Assembly: GCA_015661045.1 (NCBI GenBank) | Contig: JACVQG010000090.1 | Coordinates: forward strand, 1 to 6,254 | Reading direction: 5' to 3' | Length of the DNA stretch: 6,254 nucleotides | Source: Dehalococcoidia bacterium | GTDB lineage: Bacteria > Chloroflexota > Dehalococcoidia > JACVQG01 | In this document: positions 5,895 through 6,254 of the stretch, in pieces | How the letters are laid out: every line of letters starts with the position of its first letter | How positions within the stretch are numbered: the first letter of the stretch is position 1 | Position numbers and translations under genes: made by a program | The notes under the pieces: model-generated | Told to the model about the DNA's origin: nothing | What the model saw: the letters and a program-made list of their open reading frames with translations, nothing else | Database searches by the model: none

Positions 5895-6254
5895 CTACTT
5901 ATCGGCCATCGGTTTACTTTGAACCACCACAGGCATTGTGCTAACAGATAACCCGGTACCTCTTTTGGTAATACATACATGGGTTTTCCAGTTTTTATCA
6001 TCCGTTGCGGGATAATCGTTCCGGATTTGACTGCTACGGGTTTCCGTGCGGGTGAGAGCAGCCCTTGCCACAATCTCGGCGGTGCGGAGCAGGTTACTGG
6101 CTTCTAACGCCGCAAAAATATCGTTTCCAGATAGATTTGGAATCTTTTCCTTCCTTATTTTCTTAAAGGCATCAATGGCTTCGGACAGGTTTTTGTCATC
6201 CCGAACTATACCAACCTTTTCCCACATAAGGTCGCGGACTGCCTTGGTAACCGC
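5895..6254 (-). CDS. Fumarate reductase/succinate dehydrogenase-type flavoprotein, C-terminal part
   Basis: The gene enters from the right edge of the window, and only the last 119 codons are present, so neither its start nor its FAD-binding domain can be seen. The frame is open from base 6254 (AVTKAVRDLMWEKVGIVRD...) to a TAG at 5895-5897. The pattern is the helical C-terminal domain of the FrdA/SdhA/AprA/L-aspartate oxidase family: LMWEKVGIVRD, then AEIVARAALTRTETR, then RNDYPATDDKNWKTH. The domain is complete at its end, with a short tail. In many family members the central motif reads SRGxHxR; here it reads TRSSQIR, keeping both Arg but not Gly or His. This may point to a specialised reductase rather than a respiratory succinate/fumarate enzyme. 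Its substrate cannot be told from this piece. Confidence 0.8.
   Translation of the reverse strand, partial: AVTKAVRDLMWEKVGIVRDDKNLSEAIDAFKKIRKEKIPNLSGNDIFAALEASNLLRTAEIVARAALTRTETRSSQIRNDYPATDDKNWKTHVCITKRGTGLSVSTMPVVVQSKPMADK

Noticed and set aside
5579..6073. Minus-strand open frame of 164 codons
   Set aside because: It overlaps the end of SBP2 and the flavoprotein C-terminus, which is clearly coded in another frame of the same strand. No motif supports it.

Overview
The window is about 6.25 kb of bacterial chromosome with five complete genes and one gene cut by the right edge. No rRNA, tRNA, CRISPR array, transposase or phage gene is visible. Two large lipoprotein binding proteins with long Pro/Thr/Ser linkers, a PYROXD2/CrtI-like flavoprotein and a fumarate-reductase-type flavoprotein, at roughly balanced base composition, recall uncultured anaerobic Dehalococcoidia (Chloroflexota). 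This is an impression from gene style only; no marker gene is present and other anaerobic lineages are possible.

Layout, left to right. A minus-strand gene (33-1223) encodes a solute-binding lipoprotein, read from a good sigma70-type promoter near 1302-1329. A 494-bp spacer follows; it holds that promoter, an imperfect inverted repeat of a dispersed palindromic type (1400-1496), a candidate promoter for the next gene and a foldable leader (1622-1666). A plus-strand pair comes next: a 524-aa FAD-dependent oxidoreductase (1718-3292) and an 82-aa single-span membrane protein (3352-3600). A long two-part hairpin (3615-3657) separates this pair from a convergent two-CBS-domain protein (start at 4151, stop at 3708). 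A second spacer carries a short perfect palindrome (4229-4243) and a near-consensus promoter (4422-4450). It leads into a second solute-binding lipoprotein (4519-5667), paralogous to the first. A convergent gap of 227 bp follows, then the C-terminal end of a fumarate reductase/succinate dehydrogenase-type flavoprotein (5895 to the window edge, minus strand).

How the genes fit together. Both binding proteins are of the Fe(III)/family-1 ABC type, anchored outside the membrane by a lipid on Cys, yet no permease or ATPase gene lies here. They must either use transporter parts encoded elsewhere or belong to loci extending past the window. The oxidoreductase and the small membrane protein are probably co-transcribed. 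The CBS protein is likely a ligand-sensing (adenine nucleotide) regulator with its own promoter. The genes mostly sit in separate transcription units, so a single joint pathway is not shown by the sequence.

No clearly new system was found. The items most worth checking are the near-identical 36-bp linker stretch shared by the two otherwise diverged lipoprotein genes, the palindromic repeat, the foldable leader before the oxidoreductase, and the operator-like palindrome before the CBS gene.
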